From the NCBI RefSeq assembly GCF_033568475.1, contig NC_133120.1:82498151-82562150 (forward strand): DNA of 64,000 bases, read 5' to 3'. The stretch is from Henckelia pumila (taxonomy: Eukaryota > Streptophyta > Magnoliopsida > Lamiales > Gesneriaceae). Under the pieces are notes generated by a model. The model was not told the DNA's origin. It made no database searches and worked only from the letters and a program-made list of their open reading frames with translations. Of this stretch, positions 1-11,315 are shown piece after piece (positions within the stretch are counted from its first letter, which is position 1; every line of letters begins with the position of its first letter). The translations under genes and the position numbers were made by a program.

Positions 1-798
1 AAAATAAAGTGTGCTTACTGAAAAGATCTTTATATGGACTCAAACAAAGCCCACGTCAGTGGTATAAGAGGTTTGACGAGTTCATGGAAAGAATAAACTT
101 CAAGAGAAGCTGTTATGATAGCTGTGTTTATTATGAGACAGAAAATGAACAACCTAAGACATACCTCTTATTATATGTTGACGACATGCTTATTGCAAGC
201 AAGGATAAAGAGGCAGTTAGGGGGTTGACGCAGAAACTGAGTTCAGAGTTTGACATGAAGGAATTAGGAGAGGCTAAGAAGATATTGGGTATGGAGATTG
301 ACAGAAATAGAGTAAAGAGAACACTTTTTCTGAATCAAGAGAAATACCTTAACAAAGTATTGATGAGATTCAACATGGATGAATCAAAATCCACTTCTAC
401 TCCTTTGGGTCAACACCTTAAGCTGTCTTCTCAACAGTCACCTAGTAATGATCATGATAAGCAAGACATGATGAATGTTCCATACTCTAATGGAGTAGGA
501 AGCATTATGTATGGCATGGTCTGTAGTAGACCAGATTTAGATCATGCTATCAGTGTGGTATCTCGATTTATGGCTAATCCTGGGAGAGAGCATTGGGAGG
601 CACTTAAGTGATCTTAAGATATTTGAAAGGTTCAGCCGGCCTTGGACTGATGTTCCAAATGCAAGAAGCTTCAATAAAACCAGTAGAAGGATTTGTGGAT
701 TCGGATTATGCTGCAAATATAGATACAAGGAAGTCTCTTACTGGTTTTATATTTACTATTTTTGGAACAGCTGTGAGCTGGAAATCTATGCTGCAATC
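1..798 (+). pseudogene. Copia A: reverse transcriptase C-terminal half and start of RNase H (interrupted)
   Basis: This is the pol end of a Ty1/copia element of Tnt1/Tork style that begins left of the window. The frame opens at base 9 with the RT motifs SLYGLKQSPRQWYKRF and the catalytic LLYVDDML, then GSIMYGMVCSRPDL. It breaks at a TGA (609-611) after HWEALK, where the family usually has Trp, and resumes in the same frame as ILRYLKG, then VDSDYAANIDTRKSLTGF and the RNase H start AVSWKSMLQS. At 798 it is cut by insertion of the - strand copia B and continues at 10253. One nonsense codon here and one frameshift after the insertion mean it is dead. The lineage call is by motif style only. Confidence 0.93.
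794..798. repeat. Target site duplication CAATC, left copy
   Basis: CAATC lies directly before the first LTR base (799). The same five bases follow the other LTR at 10253-10257. A 5-bp duplication is the normal product of copia integrase, and removing the insert rejoins the RNase H frame of copia A. Confidence 0.95.
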
Positions 799-2652
799 TG
801 TTGGAACACGATCGTTCTCCGGATCAAAAAAAAAGTGATATCCGGTGCAGCGGAAGTTTTAAAATTTTATATGGAACGATTCCATATGGATATCAAATTC
901 CTACGATTAAAATTGATAATATAAAATTTAAACAATATAAATTTTACCTTAAAATCTCGAAGCGAGATTATGGACACCAACAGATTAAACTGATATTGTT
1001 GTATATCCCAGGAACTGATGAACGAACAATTCTTCAATCAGGTCCACGAACAGAAGTTTAATCCCTCTGATAGACTGCACTAGAAAGTCTATCAGAAGTT
1101 TCTACGAAGAGATAGAACAGATATGATCTGTTAAATCAGTCTGCAAATTCAAAAATTCACAGACTGAATTTTCGAACTCTGTGAGAGAGAGGGGGAGGGG
1201 TCGGCCGAAAACCCTAGGAGAGAGCTCTCTAGGTTTTCGAAATTATGACCTTTGTTGTGTAATTTCTGTACTGCAATAACTTATTTATAATGTGGGCTGC
1301 TAACAGCTTAAGGCCCATTAGTCATAAGTTCAAGCCTGACAAGGAAAGCTCGCATGTTCAGAAATTAATATAAAATTCATCGTGACTCAGATTGATAAAC
1401 CAATTTCACCAATGTGCACAGAAACCATTTCTGCATCTTTTAAAGTCAAGATAAATTTTCTGAATCCGAATTCAGTGGTTTCCAAAAATGTCCATCACTA
1501 TGTCATTTTAGGAAATCTTACTCCCTCTACTTTTAAATAAGAAGTCCCACTTCTTTATTCACTAAATTTAACTCTTTAAATTTAATTATCTCAACGGGGA
1601 TTAAAAATCCATTACTTGTGTGACCCTCAATGGTTTAGGGATACAGCTAGCCGTGGGCTCACAACTCCTTGTGACTCGGAACAACAATTTCCGACTTGCC
1701 CATCGAATCATGGTAAGAGCGCCTAGAAACATCGCCCCGTGATTCCCTAGGTATCACTGATAGTGCCTGCAAGAACCAATAGATTTTGGTTAGCGTACAG
1801 TACGGTCCCTTCATCCATATATCCCGATCGAATCAACAACCATTGGTAAATCGAGAGTCGTTCGAGATTCGATAACTATGCAATGCATCTTGAAGATCAA
1901 ATAGTGACATCGCATGTGCTACTAAGAAACCATTTCTTAAAACACATCATGTACTCTGGCCAGAGATTCGTCACACTAATATCTCCTCAGATTGCATGGG
2001 ATATCCACACTCGCAAGTATGTGGTGAATCCTTGACAACAAAGCATCGACTCCTATATGTGTCGTAACTGTACCCAATCCCGACACCTGATGACCCTAAT
2101 AGAGTCGGTAAACGAGTCAAAGCACAGTACTAGCATATAGAGTCTCAATGATGTTTCAAGTAATAAGGACTAATGGTGTACAACCAAAACCGCGGACTTT
2201 ATCCACTCGATAAGTGATAACCACTTGGAAAGTCCGGATAGGGTAGTTCGATCATTCATCATATGAATATCCATTTTCATGCTTTAAACATCTCTATGTT
2301 CCATAACAATGAAACGTGGTACTCGGCATCGCAAATGCTAGTCTCAATCTCGAGCGATCCTTATCCTTATTAACGGACGGCTCAATCGACTAGGAACTGT
2401 TTAGAATATACAGTGACTATAAGATGTGTTTCATGACAGCCATCCACATGTGCTACCACATCTTACATACACTATAGTATATTCAAGGTCTTCATCTAAA
2501 CATCTTATAGTATGTCACAACATAATAATATGATAAAAGATAAAGTAAATGCCATTATAAAAGTGTAAATTATATTAAACAAAAGATTGTTTATACATAG
2601 AGTCATAAAAGCTCTTAGCCACAAGTTGGCTCACTGGGCACTCACTCTTTCA
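799..2652 (-). repeat. Copia B 3' LTR
   Basis: 1854 bp. On the minus strand it begins TGAAAGAGTG and ends GTTCCAACA. It matches the copy at 8399-10252 base for base at an offset of exactly 7600, with about 26 substitutions. ORFs within it are not coding. Confidence 0.97.
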
Positions 2653-2665
2653 ATCTCCTGCTTGC
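2653..2665 (-). other. Copia B polypurine tract
   Basis: Directly upstream of the 3' LTR in element sense the minus strand reads GCAAGCAGGAGAT. This is a short purine-rich primer site for plus-strand DNA synthesis, in the expected place and rather weak in purine content. Confidence 0.6.
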
Positions 2666-2666
2666 C

Positions 2667-5600
2667 CTAAAGCCAACTAGTCATACTACGTAGTCCCATT
2701 GCTTCGCGATGTTTGTCAAATAATGGTCCTGGCAAGGGCTTAGTAAGTGGATCAGCGATATTATCTGTAGAGGCCACTCTCTCGACAGTGATGTCTCCTC
2801 TTTTCACGATCTTCCGGATGATGTGGTATTTCATCAGTACGTGTTTGGATCTTTGATGAGACCTTGGTTCCTTTGCCTGAGCAACGGCACCCGTGTTGTC
2901 ACAGTACACCGGGACTGGACCAACAGCTTCAGAAATAACGCCCAACTCTTAGACGAAATTTCTCATCCAAACTGCCTCTTTAGCAGCAGCTGATGCCGCA
3001 ATGTATTCTGCCTCGTGGTGGAATCCGCTGTGGTGTCCTGCTTGGAACTCTTCCAAGAGACAGCACCGCCATTGAGCATGAACACAAATCCAGAGGTTGA
3101 CTTCGAGTCATCCACGTCACTTTGGAAGCTAGAGTCAGTATAGCCTTCCAATTTCAGTTCTCTTCCTCCATAAACCATGAATATATTATTAGTTCTTCTC
3201 AAGTACTTAAGAATATCCTTCACGGCTTTCCAATGCATTTGACAGGGATTGGCTTGATATCTGCTCGTGACACTCAGAGCAAATGCCACATCCGGTCTGG
3301 TAGATATCATCCCATACATGATACTCCCTATGGCTGACGCATATGGTATGTGTGTCATTTTCTCTATCTCTTCGTCAGTCTTGGGACACATAGACTTGGA
3401 TAGAGAGACTCCATGACACATAGGTAGATGTTCTCTCTTGGACTCATCCATTGAAAACCTTTTCAATATAGTGTCGATGTAGGTAGCTTGAGTAAATCCT
3501 ATCATTCTCTTAGATCTATCTCTATAGATCTGTATCCCTAGAATATAGGACGCCTCACCCAAATCCTTCATCGAGAATCTACCTGATAACCATATCTTTG
3601 TTGACTGCAACATCCCTACATCATTCCCAATGAGTAAGATGTCATCAACATAAAGTACTAAGAATGTCACAGCATCCTTAACTACTTTCTTGTACACGCA
3701 CGGTTCCTCCGCGTTCTTGATGAAACCAAAATCCTTTATTGTTTCATCAAATTTCTGGTTCCAACTTCTTGATGCTTGTTTAAGACCATAAATTGATCTC
3801 TGAAGCTTACATACCTTATGCTCGCTTCCCATGGATGTGAATCCCTCAGGCTGCATCATATAGATTTCTTCCTTAATGTTTCCATTAAGAAATGCAGTCT
3901 TCACATCCATTTGCCATATCTCATAGTCATACCATGCTGCTATGGCAATAAGGATTCTTATGGACTTGAACATTGCGACTGGTGAAAAGGTTTCATCATA
4001 GTCAACTCCTTGTCTTTGAGTATAACCTTTTGCCACCAATCGTGTCTTGTAGGTCAGTACCTTTCCATCAGGCCCAAGTTTTCTCTTATAGATCCATTAA
4101 CACCCTATTGGAATAATTCCATCGAGAGGATCTAATAAAGACCAAACTTGGTTTGTATGCATCGAATCTATTTCCGACTGCATAGCTTCAAGCCATAAAT
4201 TCGAATCCGCATCAAAAATTGCTTCCTTGAAGTTTCTTGGATCACATCCAATGTCGGGTTCACTTTGATCCCCTTCAAGAAGAAGACCATATCTAATAGG
4301 AGGCCTAGAAGTCCTCTCGGATCTTCTAGTAATAGGCGTGTCTTGTGATGATTCTTGAGATATAGGATCGTTATTTTGTATCTCGGGTTCTTCTCGAATT
4401 TCTTCGAGTTCTATCATCTTGCCTTTCTTATCCAATAAGAACTCCTTCTCCAAGAAGGTGGCATTCCTTGAAACAAACACTTTTGTTTCAGTAGGATGAT
4501 AGAAATAATATCCGATTGAATTCTTCGGATACCCTACAAAATAACATAAGGTGGATCGACTATCCAACTTATCTCCCACTGTCTGTTTCACGTAAGCAGG
4601 ACATCCCCAAATCCTCAAGTACGAATACTTAGGAGCTTTGCCATTCCATAACTCGTATGGTGTTTTGTTCACTGCTTTAGTGTGGACGTTGTTCAACAAC
4701 AATACCGCCGTTTCAAGAGCATAGCCCCAAAACGAAGGTGGGAGCTCAGTGAAGCTCATCATAGATCGAACCATGTCCAACAAGGTTCGATTGCGATGCT
4801 CCGAAACACCATTCAGCTGAGGTGTCATAGGAGGAGTCCACTGAGAGAGAATCTCATTCTCTTTTAGATAATCCAAGAACTCGGTACTTAAGTATTCTCC
4901 ACCTCGATCAGATCGAAGTGCTTTAATACTCTTACCTAGTTTGTTTTCTACTTCAGCCTTGAATTCTTTGAACTTTTCAAATGATTCAGACTTATATTTC
5001 ATCAAATATAAGTACCCATACCTAGAATAATCATCAGTAAAGGTAATGAAGTAGGTGTGACCAAATTTTGTACCAATACTAAATGGTCCGCAAACATCTG
5101 TATGGATCAAATTCAATAGATTTTGACTATGCTCAGGTTTTCCTTTGAAAGGAGATTTAGTCATTTTTCCTTTCAGGCAGGATTCACAAGTAGGTAGAGA
5201 GTTAATATCAGACATTTCAAACATGCCCTCTCCCACTAGCTTGTTCATCCTCCTTGAGGAAATATGACCTAACCTAGCATGCCAAAGGTTTGCCGGGTTT
5301 TGACTATCGATTTTCCTTTTGTTCGTTGTTACCGGTTTATCAACATAATTTATTGGAACGTCTTTTAATTTTAAGTTATATAGATCGTTTTCAAGTTGTC
5401 CATTTCCAATTAAACATTCATTCTTGTAAATATTGCAAATCTCATTCACAAAATTGCAAGAAAAACCATCTCTATCAAGCATAGAAACAGAAATAATGTT
5501 TTTAATCAAGTCCGGAACAAATAAAACATCTTTCAAAAGTAACTTAAAATCGTTCTGCAAAATTAAATAAACGTCTCCCATAGCTTTGGCTTCAACTCTA

Positions 5601-6610
5601 GAACCATTTCCGAGCCTCAGCTGGGTCTCACACATCCTAAGCTTACGACTTCTTGTCATCACCTGCAAATCATTGCAAATGTGAGATCCACATCCGGTAT
5701 CCAATACCCAAGAAGTAGTATTAAGTGAAACATTTATTTCAATGTAAAACATACCCTTTGCAGTTCGCAACTGCTCGAGATATTCCTTGCAGTTACGTTT
5801 CCAATGACCGGGTTTCTTGCAGTGATGACAAGTATCATCATCTTTGTTCCCGTTAAAAGCCTTTGTCTTGCCCTTCTTCTTCGGTACTGTTTTCTTTGGT
5901 GGGGCAGAATGTTTCTTATCCTTTCCATTTGGCCCCTTCTTAGAGTTAGAAGAGGAGCCAACCAAGAGTACCGGTTTATCCTTCTTTAATGTGGCTTCAT
6001 AAGTTACAAGCATATTGACCATCTCTTCAAGGGAGGCCTCTATCTTGTTTATATTGAAATTCACCACAAAACCGTCAAACGATGAAGGAAGAGAGAGAAG
6101 TAATAAGTCCACATTGAGTTCATGATCCAATACCAATTCAAGCGTTACCAACTTCTGAATGAGCCAAATCACGCGTACCCCATGATCACGGACCGAAGTC
6201 CCTTCATGCATGCGACACGTCATTAACTCTTTTACAGTAGCGAACCTTTCAGCTCTCGATTGAGCCCCAAAAAGTTTCTTGAGTTGTGCGTGAATGTCAG
6301 CAGCATTCACGGTATCCTCAAATCGCCTCTGGAGTTCATCAGACATCGAAGCTTGCATATAGCATTTGGCCTTGATATCATGGTCCCACCATTTATCAAG
6401 TTTGGCCAACTCTTCCGGACTTATATTAGCTGGTGCTTCCTTCGGAGGAGATTTTTCTAACACGTAGAACATCTTCTCCGAGGTCAAGACAATCTTCAAC
6501 TTACGGAACCATTCCGTATAGTTTGCGCCAGTCAGTTTGTTTTGTTCAAGAATAGAGAATAGTGGATTGCGCGAATTCATCTTAATGAAATACTGAAAAG
6601 AAACAGACAA
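2667..6610 (-). pseudogene. Copia B gag-pol polyprotein, broken in pol
   Basis: Reading leftwards, gag-protease-integrase is open for 837 codons from 6610; an internal Met at 6580 (MNSRNPLF) is the more usual gag start. The order is a UBN2-type gag, a zinc knuckle CHHCKKPGHWKRNC near residue 261, the protease WVLDTGCGSH near 301, the GAG pre-integrase zinc region (LWHARLGH, CESCLKGK) and an rve integrase core. A TAA at 4097-4099 replaces a sense codon after GIIPIGC. RT follows (4039-2963) with LVLYVDDILL and IYGLKQASRSW. Near 3026 a one-base loss shifts the frame at the RNase H motif, and a TAA at about 2949 interrupts it again. RNase H ends at 2667 with DNIADPLTKPL. Three lesions, all in pol, rule out autonomous activity; gag could still be made. 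Confidence 0.95.
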
Positions 6611-8384
6611 TAATCAGTGATTGTTTAATTAATTTACTAAGACATAAAATAAGGCGAAATTTATTTTATGAATCTCACTCCCACTATTTTAACGATTTCA
6701 CTACCCTCTAGTGAAAACGAGAAACATTTTCTTTAGTGGGAACATGGAGTCCAATTGACAAACTATAGTCCCGAATAATATCAGCCAACCATAATTTTTC
6801 AAATGGTAGAGCCCAATTGCTTCCAAAGCAACCTCCATGTTTTTACCTCATGTCCAATAAGGGCCCAATAATATGACGCCGTTTATTGTAACACGTCAAG
6901 ATGACCCATCAATATTAAGTTGTGATGGACGGTCGCCATGTGGATCCCCAATAATATGAGCCAATCCCATGGGAGTTCCATCCAACTTACAACATGTGTC
7001 GATCCAATGTACAGCTTTCCGACGAACGGGCCCCCCAATAATATGAGCCGGACCGTATCCGTGGGTAGCATCTCATACATTGATCGTTGATGGAAGGTAG
7101 GAACATTTAAACAATATTTAAATTTTCATTATTTATCTTGATATCAATTTTAAATCATATTTAAAATGAGGGATTTTTAATTTTGAAAATTTGTCTCATC
7201 ATTTAAAATTTGTATGCTTGCGGGATTCATACAATTTAGTCTAAACATGCATACACCGATAATATCATATATTATATTTTAGGATGATCGATTCCATTAC
7301 TAATCGACCCGTGGTTGCCAATCACGAGTCTAAGTCCAATCCTAGGTGATATGCAAGTATGCAATGCAATCCTATTACATTGTGCTTCCAATTTACATTT
7401 CTTCAGTCTTTATCATTGCTTGCTGGTCCCACCTCCATCTTCAAAATCTCCCACTATTTCTAGTGAATTTACAATAAATTACTATGACAAATAAAGGGAT
7501 ACATTATAGGGATGGAAACGGGCCATAAACCAGGCCCACTTTTATTACAAATGATAAAATCAAATTTGGGCCATAAACCAGGCCCATTAATAAAACCCAA
7601 CAATCAATAATAAAACCAAATGTAAACAACCTAACATACACCTATAATATTGGTCATGACAATCGATCATCCTTATCCAATAACATTTAATTCACAAATT
7701 AATTTATTAGATATCATGCAATGGCAATAAATATATATAGATAAAATCATATTTCATACATAAAATCTTATTTTATATATAAAATCATATTTTATCTAGT
7801 TTATCCATAAAATCATATTTTACATATAAAATCCAATTTTATACATAAAATCATATTTTATTATCAATTGTACCAAAATTAATAATTAAAGATTTAATTT
7901 ATTGGATTAAATTTATAAATTTCCAAAATTCAAAATTTATCCAAAAATTAATTTTCTTAGTTTAAAAAATTATTGGGCTCAAACAATTTTGACCCATTGC
8001 CTCGTGGACCAACTGAAACAATTTTCAATCGAGCCAAAAACTGGGCCCAAAACCATTTTGGGCTAGAATTCATAATTCACGAAATATTTAATTTTTTTTT
8101 AATAAAAAATTTCTGGGCAGCCCGGGACAATCCCGGGCTGCCCGCCCGTCGCTGGGCCGCTCCATGCGGCCCAGCTGCGCGGGCTAGGGCAACGCTTGCC
8201 CTAGCTCGTGCAGGGCTGCTGCGTGCAGCCCATCTGCGCGCAGCCAAGCTGCACGCGGCGCTGCTCGCTGCCTTCGGGCAGCGGGCAGCCCCAAAAATTT
8301 TTTATCTTTTCCATTTTATTTTTCTGAGAAATCGAGGCTTTGTACAATCGATAAAATTTTAATCGTAAAATCCGAGAATAGCCT
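6611..8384 (-). other. Copia B 5' untranslated leader (1.77 kb)
   Basis: This is the stretch between the gag start and the primer binding site. It holds no credible gene. Three zones are visible: repeats of the word CCAATAATATGA spaced ~83-92 bp apart (6770-7045), AT-rich palindromic units around ATAAAATCATATTTTAT (7735-7865), and a GC-rich hairpin cluster (8115-8283). A leader this long is not unusual in long-LTR copia elements. Short ORFs here (for example 7973-8362 +) are artefacts. Confidence 0.85.
8115..8283 (-). repeat. Cluster of at least five perfect hairpins in the copia B leader
   Basis: Consecutive perfect inverted repeats are visible. They are 8115-8127/8131-8143 (13-bp stem, 3-nt loop), 8151-8160/8166-8175 (10 bp, 5-nt loop), 8183-8192/8196-8205 (10 bp, 3-nt loop), 8213-8219/8225-8231 (7 bp, 5-nt loop) and 8266-8272/8277-8283 (7 bp, 4-nt loop). 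An alternative longer-range stem pairs 8221-8228 with 8249-8256 around the palindrome CTGCGCGCAG. The block is GC-rich inside AT-rich DNA and lies about 100 nt downstream of the primer binding site in the element RNA. That position suits a packaging or dimerisation structure, which is inference. Confidence 0.85.
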
Positions 8385-8397
8385 GGCTCTGATACCA
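8385..8397 (-). other. Copia B primer binding site (tRNA-iMet type)
   Basis: The minus strand reads TGGTATCAGAGCC one base after the 5' LTR ends in CA. This is the standard plant primer site complementary to the 3' end of initiator tRNA-Met. It sets the element's orientation. Confidence 0.95.
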
Positions 8398-8398
8398 C

Positions 8399-10252
8399 TG
8401 TTGGAACACGGTCGTTCTCCGAATCAAAAAGAAAGTGATATCCGGTGCAGCGGAAGTTTTAAAATTTTATATGGAACGATTCCATATGGATATCAAATTC
8501 CTACGATTAAAATTGATAATATAAAATTTAAACAATATAAATTTTACCTTAAAATCTCGAAGCGAGATTATGGACACCAACAGATTAAACTGCTCTTGTT
8601 GTATATCCCAAGAACTAATGAACGAACAATTCTTCAATCAGGTCCACGAACAGAAGTTTAATCCCTCTGATAGACTGCACTAGAAAGTCTATCAGAAGTT
8701 TCTACGAAGAGATAGAACATATATGATCTGTTAAATCAGTCTGCAAATTCAAAAATTCACAGACTGAATTTTCGAACTCTGTGAGAGAGAGGGGGAGGGG
8801 TCGGCCGAAAACCCTAGGAGAGAGCTCTCTAGGTTTTCGAAATTATGACCTTTGTTGTGTAATTTCTGTACTGCAATAACTTATTTATAATGTGGGATGC
8901 TAACAGCTTAGGGCACATTAGTCATAAGTTCAAGCCTGACAAGCAAAGCCCGCATGTTCAGAAATTAATATAAAATTCATCGTGACTCAGATTGATAAAC
9001 CAATTTCACCAATGTGCACAGAAACCATTTCTGCATCTTTTAAAGTCAAGATAAATTTTCTGAATCCGAATTCAGTGGTTTCCAAAAATGTCCATCACTA
9101 TGTCATTTTAGGAAATCTTACTCCCTCTACTTTTAAATAAGAAGTCCCACTTTTTTATTCACTAAATTTAACTCTTTAAATTTAATTATCTCAACGGGGA
9201 TTAAAAATCCATTACTTGTGTGACCCTCAATGGTTCAGGGATACAGCTAGCCGTGGGCTCACAACTCCTTGTGACTCGGAACAACAATTTCCGACTTGCC
9301 CATCGAATCATGGTAAGAGCGCCTAGAAACATCGCCCCGTGATTCCCTAGGTATCACTGATAGTGCCTGCAAGAACCAATAGATTTTGGTTAGCGTACAG
9401 TACGGTCCCTTCATCCATATATCCCGATCGAATCAACAACCATTGGTAAATCGAGAGTCGTTCGAGATTCGATAACTATGCAATGCATCTTGAAGATCAA
9501 ATAGTGACATCGCATGTGCTACTAAGAAACCATTTCTTAAAACACATCATGTACTCTGGCCAGAGATTCGTCACACTAATATCTCCTCAGATTGCATGGG
9601 ATATCCACACTCGCAAGTATGTGGTGAATCCTTGACAACAAAGCATCGACTCCTATATGTGTCGTAACTGTACCCAATCCCGACACCTGATGACCCTAAT
9701 AGAGTCGGTAAACGAGTCAAAGCACAGTACTAGCATATAGAGTCTCAATGATGTTTCAAGTAATAAGGACTAATGGTGTACAACCAAAACCGCGGACTTT
9801 ATCCACTCGATAAGTGATAACCACTTGAAAAGTCCGGATAGGGTAGTTCGATCATTCATCATATGAATATCCATTTGCATGCTTTGAACATCTCTATGTT
9901 CCATACCAATGAAACGTGGTACTCGGCATCGCAAATGCTAGTCTCAATCTCGAGCGATCCTTATCCTTATTAACGGACGGCTCAATCGATTAGGAACTGT
10001 TTAGAATATACAGTGACTATAAGATGTGTTTCATGACAGCCATCTCCATGTGCTACCACATCTTACATACACTATAGTATATTCAAGGTCTTCATCTAAA
10101 CATCTTATAGTATGTCAAAACATAATAATATGATAAAAGATAAAGTAAATGCCATTATAAAAGTGTAAATTATATTAAACAAAAGATTGTTTATACATAG
10201 AGTCATAAAAGCCCTTAGCCACAAGTTGGCTCACCGGGCACCCACTCTTTCA
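8399..10252 (-). repeat. Copia B 5' LTR
   Basis: 1854 bp, the partner of 799-2652. The end next to the primer binding site is at 8399. It presumably carries the element's promoter, but I could not place a TATA box or transcript start with confidence. Confidence 0.97.
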
Positions 10253-10608
10253 CAATCTGTGGTAGCTCTTTCTACCACAGAGGCTGAATACATAGCAGTC
10301 ACAGAAGCAATTAAGGAAGCACTTTGGCTCAAGGGGATTGTGTCTGACTTGGATTAAATCAAGAGACTGTCACCATCCATTGTGATAGCCAAAGTGCGAT
10401 ACATCTATCTAAACACCAAGTATTCCATGAAAGGTCTAAACATATAGATGTCAAACTCCATTTTGTAAGGGATATAATTGCAAAGGAGGAGGTGGAGCTA
10501 CAAAAGATCAAGACAGAAGATAATCCTGCTGATGCCTTAACAAAAGCATTACCTCAATCCAAGTTCAAACTTTGTCTTGAATTGGTTGGGGTGATGGAAA
10601 GGACTTAG
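10253..10608 (+). pseudogene. Copia A: rest of RNase H and pol stop
   Basis: Starting with the right copy of CAATC (10253-10257), the + strand continues the RNase H begun at 798: [20 protein letters not shown], then a one-base deletion near 10350. In the shifted frame come VTIHCDSQSAIHLSKH, the HERSKHIDVKLHFVRD motif and the usual copia end NPADALTKALPQSKF, with a TAG at 10606-10608. It belongs to the same gene as 1-798. Confidence 0.92.
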
Positions 10609-10640
10609 ACATATTTTGGATGGGAGGGAATCATCTCAGT

Positions 10641-11315
10641 GACAAGGTGGAGATTTGTTGGATCGTGTGTCAACTAATATGATTCATTTGAGCCCAAACT
10701 TGTTTTATCTGTCTATGGACTTTGGGCTTAAGACATAGGTAGTCTCGGTGGCCAAGGGATTATCTAATAAATTCAAGAGCCCAACGTGGTTGATAATTCA
10801 AGAAAGCCCATCTGTGGAAAGAGCCGTTGAGGGTTATGCCAATTCTGTTATAAAGGCTTTGGAGATGTTAGTTGTGAGATACGGGAAAAACAGAACAAGA
10901 GCAGGGATCGATCAGAAAGCGAAAGAGAAGGGCTACCGAGAAACTTCAAGATTCAAAAGGGAAGGCTACGCAGATATTCAGAAGAGCAAAAAAGGAATCA
11001 AAAGTCTCTGTAATCTCCTTTATGTTTAGTAGTCATTTGATCTTGGAATTGTAGCTGTGACTTGTGATCGATTGTTCTTCATTAATAAAAAGTTTGATCC
11101 CTCCCCGTGGATGTAGGCTGTTAAGCCGAACCACGTAAATCCGGTGTGCTTGGTGTTCATCTTCATTTTAATGATTCTTGATTGTTGGTTGAGTTAGTTT
11201 TATTCAAGGTCTTTGAGTTTCTGCTGAATGTGATTTAATTCGTCGTGAGCTACATTGAGTAAATCATTTAGTGTGAATTCGTCTGTTGAATTGGGTTGAT
11301 CGCATAACACCAACT
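10641..11315 (+). repeat. Copia A polypurine tract and 3' LTR
   Basis: GACAAGGTGGAGATT (10641-10655) is the classic Tnt1-like purine tract. The LTR begins TGTTGGATCG at 10656 and ends near 11315 at CACCAACT, where the expected terminal A seems changed. Its 3' part carries the block GTGGATGTAGGC...GCCGAACCACGTAAAT, which I recognise from many plant copia LTRs, after an AATAAA-like ATTAATAAAAAG. The 93-codon ORF at 10748-11029 lies inside the LTR and is not a gene. The 5' LTR is outside the window. Confidence 0.85.

Larger units (their letters stand above)
799..10252 (-). mobile_element. Copia B: full-length Ty1/copia LTR retrotransposon, nested in copia A
   Basis: A complete 9454-bp element on the minus strand. 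In element order it has the 5' LTR (10252-8399), a primer binding site (8397-8385), a long untranslated leader (8384-6611), gag-pol (6610-2667), a purine tract (2665-2653) and the 3' LTR (2652-799). The LTRs are each 1854 bp with no indel between them. By eye I count about 26 mismatches, roughly 98.6% identity, so insertion is recent on the plant scale. Termini are TG...CA and the flanks are CAATC. Long LTRs and RT motifs suggest the Angela/Tork side of the copia tree, but lineage is not proven. Pol carries two stops and one frameshift, so it is not autonomous. Confidence 0.97.

Noticed and set aside
10748-11029. 93-codon ORF with Lys-rich composition
   Set aside because: It falls inside the copia A 3' LTR.
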